IMG/VR virus record: IMGVR_UViG_3300032285_000369
Location: 1-37,585 of that record
Strand: one strand, 5' to 3'
Source: a virus
DNA length: 37,585 bases
Part shown: positions 15,830-23,346 of the stretch, in pieces
How the letters are laid out: every line of letters begins with the position of its first letter
Position numbering within the stretch: position 1 is the first letter of the stretch
Notes under the pieces: generated by a model
Databases searched by the model: none
What the model saw: only the letters and a program-made list of their open reading frames with translations
What the model was told of the DNA's origin: nothing
Position numbers and translations under genes: made by a program

Positions 15830-16688
15830 CAAATATACATACGGTATGGAAATAGAGTGGGGTGATGTTCCTCGCTCTTTTTCAATTCCAGAACATCTTG
15901 GTTCTTGGGAATATTCAGAACGAGATATTATTAACTTAAGAGAGCCATATCAATATGTCTGCGCTGACCCACTTGGTAAATCTCCTCCAGTCGGTGGGGA
16001 AATTAATACTAAACCGACTAAGACTTGGGAAGAACAAGTTGATCGATACTTTGAACTCAAACAGTTATTTGAGAAGGAAGGACACCCACCTACTGTTGGT
16101 GCTACTGCTCATACTCATATTCATTGCCGTGTACCGAATCTTCGAAATGATATCGATGCTCTAAAGCGTCTAACAAAATACATTAAAGAAAACCAGCACG
16201 AAACAGTTGAACACGTCTATGGTTACTTTGAGCACAATCAAATGAAAGGCGCAAAAGGCGCAAAGATGTATTTGAAGTTTGATGGTGGTCGAACTCTGCC
16301 TGACTATATGGCTGATAACATTATTAATCTAGCGACTGATTTTGATTCGTTCATTAAGATGCACGCTGCAGGTAAAGATGGTGTATCAATGGGTCGCCCA
16401 TTCCGCTACGCTATTAATATGTACGCACTAAAGCATATCGATACGGTAGAGTTTAGATTGTTCCGTGGTACAATGGATCGCACTGAACTTGAATCATGTT
16501 TCCGATTTGTTCAAGACTTTCTTGATGCTGCGTTGAATACTGGTGAACCAGTAGTACAATTACTTTCAAATAATAATTATAAATTCCCTCCAATGATTTG
16601 GGATCTTCATCAGTTTATTGGTTGGGAGAAAACAAAACATCCAGAAGATCGTGGAGAAAAAGTAAGAACATATGTTGAAGTTGTCTAA
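15804..16688 (+). CDS. Amidoligase_2 (glutamine synthetase-like COOH-NH2 ligase)
   Basis: A 294-residue ATP-dependent carboxylate-amine ligase. Family motifs are visible: YGMEIEWGD (E16, E18, metal binding), GGEINTKPT (E66), the histidine cluster HTHIHC (H103, H105, H107), and the C-terminal VEFRLFRGTMDRTELE strand-helix. These enzymes join an amine or ammonia to a carboxylate via an acyl phosphate. It overlaps the amidotransferase by 26 bases and the acetyltransferase by 17, so the three are probably translated together. Its place in the locus suggests it makes or extends an amino-acid-like base substituent; the substrate is unknown. Confidence 0.83.
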   Translation: MKLKPYPTDKYTYGMEIEWGDVPRSFSIPEHLGSWEYSERDIINLREPYQYVCADPLGKSPPVGGEINTKPTKTWEEQVDRYFELKQLFEKEGHPPTVGATAHTHIHCRVPNLRNDIDALKRLTKYIKENQHETVEHVYGYFEHNQMKGAKGAKMYLKFDGGRTLPDYMADNIINLATDFDSFIKMHAAGKDGVSMGRPFRYAINMYALKHIDTVEFRLFRGTMDRTELESCFRFVQDFLDAALNTGEPVVQLLSNNNYKFPPMIWDLHQFIGWEKTKHPEDRGEKVRTYVEVV

Positions 16689-17223
16689 GTGTTCACGTAC
16701 TGATTTTATAGCAGCAATTACTGAAGACAAAGAAGATAACTTTGCCAAGACATTTGTTGCCAAAGCAGATATGCAGGATCAATGGGAATGTTGTATTGGC
16801 GCATACGATGGTAATGAACTAACTGCCGCAATTATCACCACAATCTCAAAGACCAAACCTCACGTAGCCAACTTACAACTACTTCACACATTTGCAAAAC
16901 ATAGAGGTAAAGGTTCTGCAAGATTATTATGCGAAGATTCATTAAATCGTGCAAGATCTAATGGTGCGACTTACTTCAGGGTATCCTCCGAGAAGACGGC
17001 AGTCGGTTTCTACGAACGACTAGGTTTTAAGTTTTGGGGTGCTCAAAAGAGCGGATGTAGCCTTTCTATCTTCCGTATAGGGGGAGATACCTTCTTAGAG
17101 GGCGACTACGACTATTCCGACACGACTATCAATAAAGCTGTCAACCGAAAGGGTAAGGGGGGCTGTACGACTCTCTACGACCTTGCAAACACCCAAATAG
17201 GGGTAAAAATAGACGATTTTTGA
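16672..17223 (+). CDS. GNAT N-acetyltransferase
   Basis: A 183-residue acetyl-CoA-dependent acetyltransferase. Motif A is LHTFAKHRGKGSARLLCEDS with the R78-G-K-G81-x-A pyrophosphate loop, and motif B is VGFYERLGFKFWG near residue 111. The last 45 residues form an extension outside the GNAT fold, with unusual C- and G-ending codons compared with the rest. Known phage thymine-hypermodification pathways include acetylation of an aminoalkyl thymine, which makes a base-modifying role attractive but unproven. It overlaps the amidoligase by 17 bases and is the last gene before early promoter 2. Confidence 0.82.
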   Translation: MLKLSKCSRTDFIAAITEDKEDNFAKTFVAKADMQDQWECCIGAYDGNELTAAIITTISKTKPHVANLQLLHTFAKHRGKGSARLLCEDSLNRARSNGATYFRVSSEKTAVGFYERLGFKFWGAQKSGCSLSIFRIGGDTFLEGDYDYSDTTINKAVNRKGKGGCTTLYDLANTQIGVKIDDF

Positions 17224-17228
17224 GTCAA

Positions 17229-17254
17229 ATTTCGCTTTACTTTTATTGCGAAAT
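17229..17254 (+). repeat. Inverted repeat over the early promoter 2 -35 box
   Basis: ATTTCGC at 17229-17235 and its exact complement GCGAAAT at 17248-17254 flank the -35 box and most of the spacer. It could be an operator for a repressor or activator; no binding protein is identified. The left arm also occurs before promoter 1, where the right arm is missing. Confidence 0.45.
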
Positions 17255-17264
17255 AGGGTATAAT
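17236..17264 (+). promoter_or_regulatory. Sigma70-like early promoter 2
   Basis: -35 TTTACT (17236-17241), 17-base spacer, and -10 TATAAT (17259-17264) preceded by AGGG. It shares ATTTCGCTTTACTTT with promoter 1. It lies in the gap between the acetyltransferase and the ParB-like gene, so the second half of the modification locus can be transcribed on its own. Confidence 0.82.
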
Positions 17265-17297
17265 TATGGTTGTAACAATTGAAAATGGAACCATATC

Positions 17298-18584
17298 ATG
17301 AAACACACTACAAGATTTTATCTATACGCTTGGTTGAAACCACAACCATATACAGTTAATATGGGAAAAAAGGTTTCGCAAAAAACTTCTTACGTTTCAT
17401 CAGCATCATCACAAGAGTTCTGGAATGATTTTGGTAATGCCAAACTAGAACAGTATTGTATTTTTGAATCTGATGATGAAGCAGTTGTTAGTGCATCTGA
17501 GTGGTGGGGTCTTGATTATGGTATGAAAGTTTTAGGTAAAAATAAGTTCTACAACAAGGTGAACAATGCCCATCGTGGTGACCAATCGTTAGTAACAGAA
17601 GAAATCAAACAGAAGATAGTTGACTTCTATGAAGGTAAATTGAAGCCAGAAACAACTACTGATACATTCTCACTTGGTAGGAATATTATTGACAAGGTTG
17701 AGAATGGTTTTTACCCAGTCATCCAATATCCAGTATACAAACTGGTTGAATTACAACGTAACCAAGCACGTGCCATTGAACAGAATGTAACTACTGAAGA
17801 CCAGATTGTTCGAGCATATAATGACTCACCAGAACAAGTGTTGCGCGATATCACCCCAGCGACATTAGTGAAACGTCCAGATGGCAGTCTTGAAATTGTT
17901 AATGGCCATACTCGAATTGGTGCTGCTTCTAAATGTCGTGGATGGAATGAGATTCCTGTTTGTATAGTAGAAGAATCTGACTTTGGTGACACGGAAAAAG
18001 ATATCGCTACTAATATCTTGCTCGCTGGTAGTTATGCTAATCGCCGAAGTCCAGTCATTACTAAAGAAAACTCTGATGAAGACCTTATGTTCCAGATGGA
18101 AAATTATCTGGTAATTCAGGAGATGGATGCTTCTGTTGAAACTGCTCAAGAGTATATCAGAGAAGTTCTTACTGCTGAGTTTACAAAGAGCGCAGGTTCT
18201 AAGAGGGCAGCATCAGGTATTGTTACTAAGATTTTTAATAAGTACGAGAAACAGAAAAATGAAATGTCAATCACTAAGAACATGATTGTTTATAGTGATT
18301 CTGAACTGCGCGATTATTGTTATCAGAAATATGAGAAGCGTGGCATCGCTGCTGTTCACTCAACTATGAGTAGCATGGCTCACTTTGACCCACTTGGTTT
18401 TATCTTCCATCACGCAAGTCATATGAATACTCTCCCTAAGAAACTCGCTATTGTACTTCACTGTAGGACAAAAGACGAATATGTAAAAGGACAAGCTGCT
18501 GGTAAAGTTGCCGCAATGCAAAAGATTATCGATGGCTATAAACTACCTGTCGTGATTGATGTTTTACCTTCCTTTGAAGAATAA
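17298..18584 (+). CDS. ParB/Srx-fold protein
   Basis: A 428-residue protein with a central ParB/sulfiredoxin-like domain. VYKLVELQRNQARA begins the domain near residue 150, and GSLEIVNGHTRIGAASKCRG (around residue 195-215) carries the NGHTR version of the ParB nucleotide-binding box. The flanking N-terminal 130 and C-terminal 200 residues are unassigned. ParB-fold enzymes bind CTP, and some are serine or small-molecule kinases. ParB-like genes have been noted in predicted phage DNA-modification loci. It may place enzymes on DNA or act as a phosphotransferase; both are inference. It is the first gene behind early promoter 2 and joins the next gene by TAATG. Confidence 0.72.
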   Translation: MKHTTRFYLYAWLKPQPYTVNMGKKVSQKTSYVSSASSQEFWNDFGNAKLEQYCIFESDDEAVVSASEWWGLDYGMKVLGKNKFYNKVNNAHRGDQSLVTEEIKQKIVDFYEGKLKPETTTDTFSLGRNIIDKVENGFYPVIQYPVYKLVELQRNQARAIEQNVTTEDQIVRAYNDSPEQVLRDITPATLVKRPDGSLEIVNGHTRIGAASKCRGWNEIPVCIVEESDFGDTEKDIATNILLAGSYANRRSPVITKENSDEDLMFQMENYLVIQEMDASVETAQEYIREVLTAEFTKSAGSKRAASGIVTKIFNKYEKQKNEMSITKNMIVYSDSELRDYCYQKYEKRGIAAVHSTMSSMAHFDPLGFIFHHASHMNTLPKKLAIVLHCRTKDEYVKGQAAGKVAAMQKIIDGYKLPVVIDVLPSFEE

Positions 18585-19600
18585 TGGATTATAGACAACC
18601 ACAAAATAATAGAGAAGCGTTCATTCGCTGGTACGCATGGTCATTGAAGTATGATGACTGTGACCCAGCTGTTTGGTGCACGAACTATCTCAATAAGCGT
18701 TACGAGCATAATGATGAACAACGTCTTTGGCTTGCTTGGCTTTACGGTAACACTTATCAACTACCAACTGCTTGGGTGCTGATGAATGAGTTTCCTGATT
18801 ATGAATTAGCAACAGTTGATCGTATTACTCAGTGGAATACTACTAACTATAAACGATTACGCTATCAAACAGATACTAAGTGGAACAAGGGGCATCTGCC
18901 TGCTATGTTTGCTTCATATCAACAGTTTATTGGTGGCATATCTCAACGAGAAAGATTAGAAAGATTTTATGCAGACAATGAGGAAGCAAACTTTGATAAC
19001 CTGTGGGAAAGCGTTAAGTCTGGGCTGCATAAGTTTGGTCGTTATTCCACTTGGTTTTATCTTCAGCATCTTAAGCATACCGCTGGTATTCGCATCAGCC
19101 CTACTAGTCTCATGCTGGATGATTATGATGGCTCTCGCTCTCATCGTAATGGATTACTATGCGCCCTCGGCAGACACGACGATGTGGATAGAAAACTCAC
19201 TGCTGGCGAGTATGCGTCTCTTGAGTCAGAAGCCAGATATATTCTGCAGGAAACAAAAGATAGATTCCCAGATTTGGAAACGCAAGTAGACTTCTTTACA
19301 ATGGAAACTTGCCTATGTTCTTTCAAGAAAATCTTTAGAGAACATCATGGTCGTTATCTTGGTTACTACTTAGATCGTCAGGCAGAAGAGATTATCAAAG
19401 CAGAGAATGATGGTTGGTATGGTATTGATTGGGATGTTCTTTGGCAATCACGTGAAGAGACTATTGACTTTCGTCTTGATCACAAAAGAGGAATTGATAA
19501 AGAAAAGTTTTCTTCTTTCCTAAGTTCAGGTAAAATAGAAAACTTGGAGTGGATGTTTGATGATGAAGAACCTGTTTTAATTGGATTGGAGAATTTTTAA
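18584..19600 (+). CDS. Amino acid:DNA transferase / aGPT-Pplase clade 3-like
   Basis: A 338-residue protein resembling the predicted alpha-glutamyl/putrescinyl thymine pyrophosphorylase clade 3 and amino acid:DNA transferase family of hypermodifying phages. Features that led to this call are the RQPQNNREAFIRWYAW start, EQRLWLAWLYGNTYQ, KFGRYSTWFYLQHLK, the DDYDGSRSHRNGLLCALGRHDD block (residues ~180-200) and VDFFTMETCLCSFKK. In that family the enzyme replaces the activated hydroxyl of 5-hydroxymethyluracil in DNA with an amine such as glycine, glutamate or putrescine. It follows the ParB-like gene by TAATG and lies one gene before a P-loop kinase that could provide the activated base. Confidence 0.7.
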   Translation: MDYRQPQNNREAFIRWYAWSLKYDDCDPAVWCTNYLNKRYEHNDEQRLWLAWLYGNTYQLPTAWVLMNEFPDYELATVDRITQWNTTNYKRLRYQTDTKWNKGHLPAMFASYQQFIGGISQRERLERFYADNEEANFDNLWESVKSGLHKFGRYSTWFYLQHLKHTAGIRISPTSLMLDDYDGSRSHRNGLLCALGRHDDVDRKLTAGEYASLESEARYILQETKDRFPDLETQVDFFTMETCLCSFKKIFREHHGRYLGYYLDRQAEEIIKAENDGWYGIDWDVLWQSREETIDFRLDHKRGIDKEKFSSFLSSGKIENLEWMFDDEEPVLIGLENF

Positions 19601-20028
19601 TGGCTATTTCTAAAGGACAATTTGGTGGGCTTACCAATGCTATCTACGAAGATATGAATATGAGTGGAACAATTTCAATTTCGCCAACAGCCATGGGTAG
19701 CACAAGCACGATTACTACCAGTTCTAATATTACACCAATGCGTACTCCAACTGAAGTTATTTTAGATCGTTATTCACTAAATGAGTTGACTGTTGAGCAT
19801 CGTGTTCAAGAGTTTGAACTTATGAAACTACGTGAAAGTAATGTAGATTATGCTACTGAGATTAAACGTAATCTATCAAAGTATGCTTCAGAAGAAGTTA
19901 CTAACAAGATGACCTTCACAAAGAGAACTGATCAGAATACTGATACACATTCTTTCCGTGGACGTGTTTGGGTTTTTAGTAAAGAAGAACTGATTAAAAT
20001 GATTGAGGAAATTAGAAATGGCATTTAA
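19600..20028 (+). CDS. Hypothetical protein (142 aa)
   Basis: A 142-residue protein I do not recognise. The first 50 residues are low-complexity (serine, threonine and isoleucine rich: SPTAMGSTSTITTSSNITP). The remainder is a charged alpha/beta region with HRVQEFELMKLRESN, and it ends RGRVWVFSKEELIKMIEE. A TAATG junction joins it to the transferase, and it overlaps the kinase start by 11 bases, so it belongs to the modification operon by position. The function is unknown. Confidence 0.7.
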   Translation: MAISKGQFGGLTNAIYEDMNMSGTISISPTAMGSTSTITTSSNITPMRTPTEVILDRYSLNELTVEHRVQEFELMKLRESNVDYATEIKRNLSKYASEEVTNKMTFTKRTDQNTDTHSFRGRVWVFSKEELIKMIEEIRNGI

Positions 20029-20626
20029 TGAGAACGTAGGTGTAGTTGACACCATTAATTTAGAAAGGGTAACTAATCCTATGAAGACCAGAAAGATTAT
20101 CGCAGTTGGTGGTTCGCCTGGAACTGGTAAGACTACTTTGTTCCGTAAGTTTATGGAAGATAAAACTTGGCTGGAAGTTTCTCCTGCTAAATTGGTAAAT
20201 GCCTCTTATAATACCGAACGAGATCTATACATTCTAGGTAAATATGACGAGGGTGAAACCTTTGCTGGAACCGATCGACTTTCTATGGCTGTTCAACCAC
20301 CTCTTCAAGAATGGGTTGCTTCTCATAACTGTAATATCCTCTTTGAGGGCGATAGGGTTTTCAACCAATCATTCCTAGAGTTCTGTATGGGTCTACCGAA
20401 TACCCAACTAGAAGTTGTATTCCTAAAGGCTCCAAAGGATATTCTAGAACAAAGATATCGAGATCGTGGCTCTGATCAGTCCGAGCAATTCCTACGTGGA
20501 AGAGAAACTAAATATAGTAACTTGATGTCTAATTTTGACCTTATGCCATATATTACTGAGTTTGCAAATACTAACTTAGAGGAGCAGGGGAAGGTTCTTG
20601 CATTTTTGGAGAAGCAATTTAGTTAA
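20018..20626 (+). CDS. P-loop kinase, candidate 5-hydroxymethyl-base DNA kinase
   Basis: A 202-residue P-loop NTPase with Walker A GGSPGTGKTT (residues 31-40), a FEGDRVF Walker B-like segment and an arginine-rich lid (LEQRYRDRGSDQ, GRETKYSN). This is the layout of small nucleoside/nucleotide-type kinases. In thymine-hypermodifying phages a kinase of this class phosphorylates or pyrophosphorylates 5-hydroxymethyluracil in DNA before amine transfer. Position beside the transferase supports that role. A tRNA or polynucleotide kinase role cannot be excluded. The ATG at 20018 follows a GAGG; an upstream TTG is less likely and an ATG at 20081 would still keep the P-loop. Confidence 0.7.
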   Translation: MAFNENVGVVDTINLERVTNPMKTRKIIAVGGSPGTGKTTLFRKFMEDKTWLEVSPAKLVNASYNTERDLYILGKYDEGETFAGTDRLSMAVQPPLQEWVASHNCNILFEGDRVFNQSFLEFCMGLPNTQLEVVFLKAPKDILEQRYRDRGSDQSEQFLRGRETKYSNLMSNFDLMPYITEFANTNLEEQGKVLAFLEKQFS

Positions 20627-20646
20627 GCAAGTATCTTCTGGGAACC

Positions 20647-21342
20647 ATGAAATTCCTAGAGAACGCAACTTACGACTGGATGGACTTACTCAACTTCAAT
20701 GAGCGTCCATTTAGAGCAAAACTCATTCCAGCAAAAGTATGGGCAGATCTAGATAATTATAAAAACGATCAAGTCGGTCTTTCGAATTATGTCAGAAAAT
20801 GGCGTACCAAAATACAATGGTGTAAAGAAAAGTCCAAAGCAAAGTGGACTGAAGAATATATTGCAATTGGTGGAGAATACGATCCAGAAAATCGCCAATG
20901 TGCCATTCACATCTATACCGAAAAATTCAATACCTTTCACTTTACTAAGTCTAGTTGGGATAAATTTAAACTAAGATTTATTCAAACTCTAATGCATGAG
21001 ATGATTCACTTCATGCAGTTTGATAGACGTGGTGATGAATGGAGTACTTACGTTGTTCCATATAGAAAGGTAGGTATAGCAAAGAAAGATTCTCAGAGAG
21101 CGTACCTTTCTGAGTTTGATGAGATACAAGCATATGCGCATTGTGTGTATCTAGACTTTAAAATGCGCAGACCAAATGTGGATATCAACGTCCTGTTGAA
21201 TCGTTATAAAGTTAAACGAGATTCTCCCACACTTCACTATTTCTTAAAGTCATTCGACTATGATTTAAGAAACAACATCGCCACTCGTAAGATCATAGAC
21301 CAGATAGGTAAATGGGATCGCAAGTATAATAGACTGACCTAA
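20647..21342 (+). CDS. Zincin-type metalloprotease (HExxH)
   Basis: A 231-residue protein with the zinc-protease signature TLMHEMIHFMQ (H117, E118, H121). A possible third ligand is E156 or E159 in YLSEFDEIQAYAH, an arrangement seen in SprT-like and related zincins. The C-terminal part is basic. It may process a phage or host protein; no signal peptide is visible. GGGAACC before the ATG is a modest ribosome binding site. It is the last gene before the late-promoter-bearing region; its stop codon overlaps a late-promoter-like box. Confidence 0.75.
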   Translation: MKFLENATYDWMDLLNFNERPFRAKLIPAKVWADLDNYKNDQVGLSNYVRKWRTKIQWCKEKSKAKWTEEYIAIGGEYDPENRQCAIHIYTEKFNTFHFTKSSWDKFKLRFIQTLMHEMIHFMQFDRRGDEWSTYVVPYRKVGIAKKDSQRAYLSEFDEIQAYAHCVYLDFKMRRPNVDINVLLNRYKVKRDSPTLHYFLKSFDYDLRNNIATRKIIDQIGKWDRKYNRLT

Positions 21343-21345
21343 ATA
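21338..21345 (+). promoter_or_regulatory. T4 late-promoter-like box (CCTAAATA)
   Basis: The octamer CCTAAATA shares TAAATA with the T4 late consensus TATAAATA. It overlaps the metalloprotease stop codon and ends 27 bases before the next ATG, the same layout as the exact consensus site at 28800. Confidence 0.5.
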
Positions 21346-21372
21346 TCAAATTATAAGGTATACTAGGTTATT

Positions 21373-22422
21373 ATGACGATCAAGAAAAAACTACTTACGC
21401 CTTCAAAGTTTAATTTAAATACAATGAAGCCGATGACTTCTGCTCAAATAGAAGCAGTCGTGACAAAACAAATAAAGACATTAGATTTAACACCTGCTGC
21501 TAAAGAGGCATGTAATTATATTATTAAACAATCAGTAGCTGGTAATCAAACCTTTGTTGGAAAATTTGCTGGGTTAACACCTCAAGATATTGGCGTAATA
21601 ACTTCTGATTTTGGAGAAGTTGCTGGTGCTCTTTATATGTTAAATTCTGGACAAAAATATACTCATGCTAAGTTTCCAACAGATGAAAATGCACGTCTTG
21701 TAGATTATTATTTGGTAAGAGATGGAATTGATGAAAAAATCTCTGCCAAGGCTGGAGAAGGTGGCGCACCTGCCATTACTGCAGTTGAAAAAGCATTAGA
21801 TTCTATGGATCCAACCTCACTAACACCAAAACTTAAAAAGGCATTGGCTGTTCTTCAGTTAATTAGTAAGGGAACTGTTTATGGTGGAGTTTTAGAAGTA
21901 GCAAAATATTTAAAGATGCCAGGGTATGCAGAGTTGATAAAGTTACTTTCTAGAAAAGATTTAAAAACTGGATATACAGGAACAAAAATACCTGAACAAG
22001 ATTCTCTTATTAAAGCAGTTGATGCTATGGGTAGTTTTGACTCTGCTATGAAAATATGTAAACCACTATTTGCTGCTGCTAAATTTACACTAGGTGGCGC
22101 AGATAAGATGAAGTCTGTTTTTGCAGGAACTGCTAGTTCCAGATATAAAAAATGGGGTATGGTCCACTTTCCAATAACCAGTGAAGTTATGGGATGGTTG
22201 AACGATACAAAAAATGGAGCAACAGAAATCCTAACAATGGCTGCTAGAACATTAACCGTAAATCAAATTTACTTAGATTATAAGGGTGGTAATCTTATGT
22301 ATACGGTTCATACCTTCTCGGACGCAGACTTTAAATTCCATTCTCCATCTAGTACTCCAAATCCAGTTGGTAACAGGATTGGTATGAAGATGATTAAAAC
22401 TGCAACCAAAAGTAAAAAATAA
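21373..22422 (+). CDS. Uncharacterised 349-residue phage protein
   Basis: I do not recognise this protein. It is lysine- and alanine-rich, mixed alpha/beta, with no signal peptide. A segment around residues 70-135 (SDFGEVAGALYML, DYYLVRDGIDEKISAKAGEGGAPA) has an acidic residue followed by a lysine-containing strand, as in restriction-endonuclease-like folds, but this is a weak visual similarity. The C-terminus is basic (GNRIGMKMIKTATKSKK). A late-promoter-like box upstream and late genes downstream suggest a virion or assembly protein. Confidence 0.65.
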   Translation: MTIKKKLLTPSKFNLNTMKPMTSAQIEAVVTKQIKTLDLTPAAKEACNYIIKQSVAGNQTFVGKFAGLTPQDIGVITSDFGEVAGALYMLNSGQKYTHAKFPTDENARLVDYYLVRDGIDEKISAKAGEGGAPAITAVEKALDSMDPTSLTPKLKKALAVLQLISKGTVYGGVLEVAKYLKMPGYAELIKLLSRKDLKTGYTGTKIPEQDSLIKAVDAMGSFDSAMKICKPLFAAAKFTLGGADKMKSVFAGTASSRYKKWGMVHFPITSEVMGWLNDTKNGATEILTMAARTLTVNQIYLDYKGGNLMYTVHTFSDADFKFHSPSSTPNPVGNRIGMKMIKTATKSKK

Positions 22423-22429
22423 CTAAATA
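22422..22429 (+). promoter_or_regulatory. T4 late-promoter-like box (ACTAAATA)
   Basis: ACTAAATA begins at the last base of the upstream stop codon and ends 30 bases before the ATG at 22460. It shares the TAAATA core with the other two late-type sites. Confidence 0.48.
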
Positions 22430-22459
22430 ACATATAACACTATTAAATTGATGGATTAA

Positions 22460-23344
22460 ATGAAAGATTATAGACAATTAATTAGAGAACTACCGAGTAA
22501 AACGATAGTTCTAGCCTGTTCAAAGTTCAACCCTCCGACGATCGGACATGAACTCTTAATCAAGGCTGTCAAATCTGTAGCTGAGCAGAAGAATGCTAGT
22601 TACGCCATCTATGCGTCCGATATCAGCGACGCCAAAAAGAATCCTCTAATAGTAGAAAAGAAGTTACAGTATTTGAATCTGTTGTTTCCGAACACTACTT
22701 TCTCTACTTACTCAGATAACCTAAGTGAAGTAGTTTCTAAATTAAAAGAAACATACCGTAATGTTATAGTTGTAACAAGTGCAGATAAAGTTGTCTCATT
22801 AAAGAGATCTTTGAAAGAAGCCACTGTTATTTCAGCTTTTGCAAAAGATCCTGACAGCGAAGATACTACTCGTAGTTATGCTGTAAAGGGATTATACGAA
22901 GATTTTAAAAATAATTTACCATCATCAATTCGCGATATTGATTCTCGTAGACTGATGAATGATATCAGAATTGGTTCAGGACTTGAACCAATCAAAGAAG
23001 AAATTAAATTAGTTAAAGACGAACTACGCGAACAGTATTTCCGTGGTGAAATCTTTAATGTTGGTGAGCAAGTAGAATCCGATGGCGAACAATATGAAAT
23101 TGTTAAGCGTGGATCTAATCACCTATTATTAAAAGAATCTACTGGCAAGTTAGTTAGCAAGTGGCTTCAAAATGTAAAATTAGTAGAGAAGAAAGTAGAA
23201 AAGAAAAAATTGAAGTCTTTTAAATCTACTGTTAAGAACTATTGCCCTGTTTGTAATATGCAACATACTGGAGAATGTCCACAGGACTTTACTTCTAAGA
23301 CTTCTGACCCTATGTCAAACACTACAGTTACACCTGGAATATAA
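22460..23344 (+). CDS. Nucleotidyltransferase-fold protein with Cys-rich tail
   Basis: A 294-residue protein whose first ~170 residues look like a cytidylyltransferase/NMN adenylyltransferase Rossmann domain: VLACSKFNPPTIGHELLI carries the T-x-GH-like nucleotide motif, and YASDISDAKKNPL matches a DAKKNPL segment in the large protein at 25428. The usual ISSTxxR motif is not clearly kept (TTRSYAVKGLYED stands near it), so catalysis is uncertain. The central part is glutamate/lysine rich with a beta segment (GEQVESDGEQYEIV), and the tail YCPVCNMQHTGECP may bind zinc. It lies in the late region and is probably virion-associated. Confidence 0.7.
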   Translation: MKDYRQLIRELPSKTIVLACSKFNPPTIGHELLIKAVKSVAEQKNASYAIYASDISDAKKNPLIVEKKLQYLNLLFPNTTFSTYSDNLSEVVSKLKETYRNVIVVTSADKVVSLKRSLKEATVISAFAKDPDSEDTTRSYAVKGLYEDFKNNLPSSIRDIDSRRLMNDIRIGSGLEPIKEEIKLVKDELREQYFRGEIFNVGEQVESDGEQYEIVKRGSNHLLLKESTGKLVSKWLQNVKLVEKKVEKKKLKSFKSTVKNYCPVCNMQHTGECPQDFTSKTSDPMSNTTVTPGI

Positions 23345-23346
23345 TA

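Noticed and set aside
16225-16265. Short tandem repeat GGCGCAAA in the amidoligase gene
   Set aside because: Only two copies (encoding KGAKGAK) in frame inside a conserved coding region; no array or recombination site.
18584-19600. Calling this gene a plain DNA glycosylase
   Set aside because: The helix-hairpin-helix and catalytic aspartate arrangement of glycosylases was not seen, whereas the GSRSHRNGL block and neighbours fit the amino acid:DNA transferase / aGPT-Pplase group.
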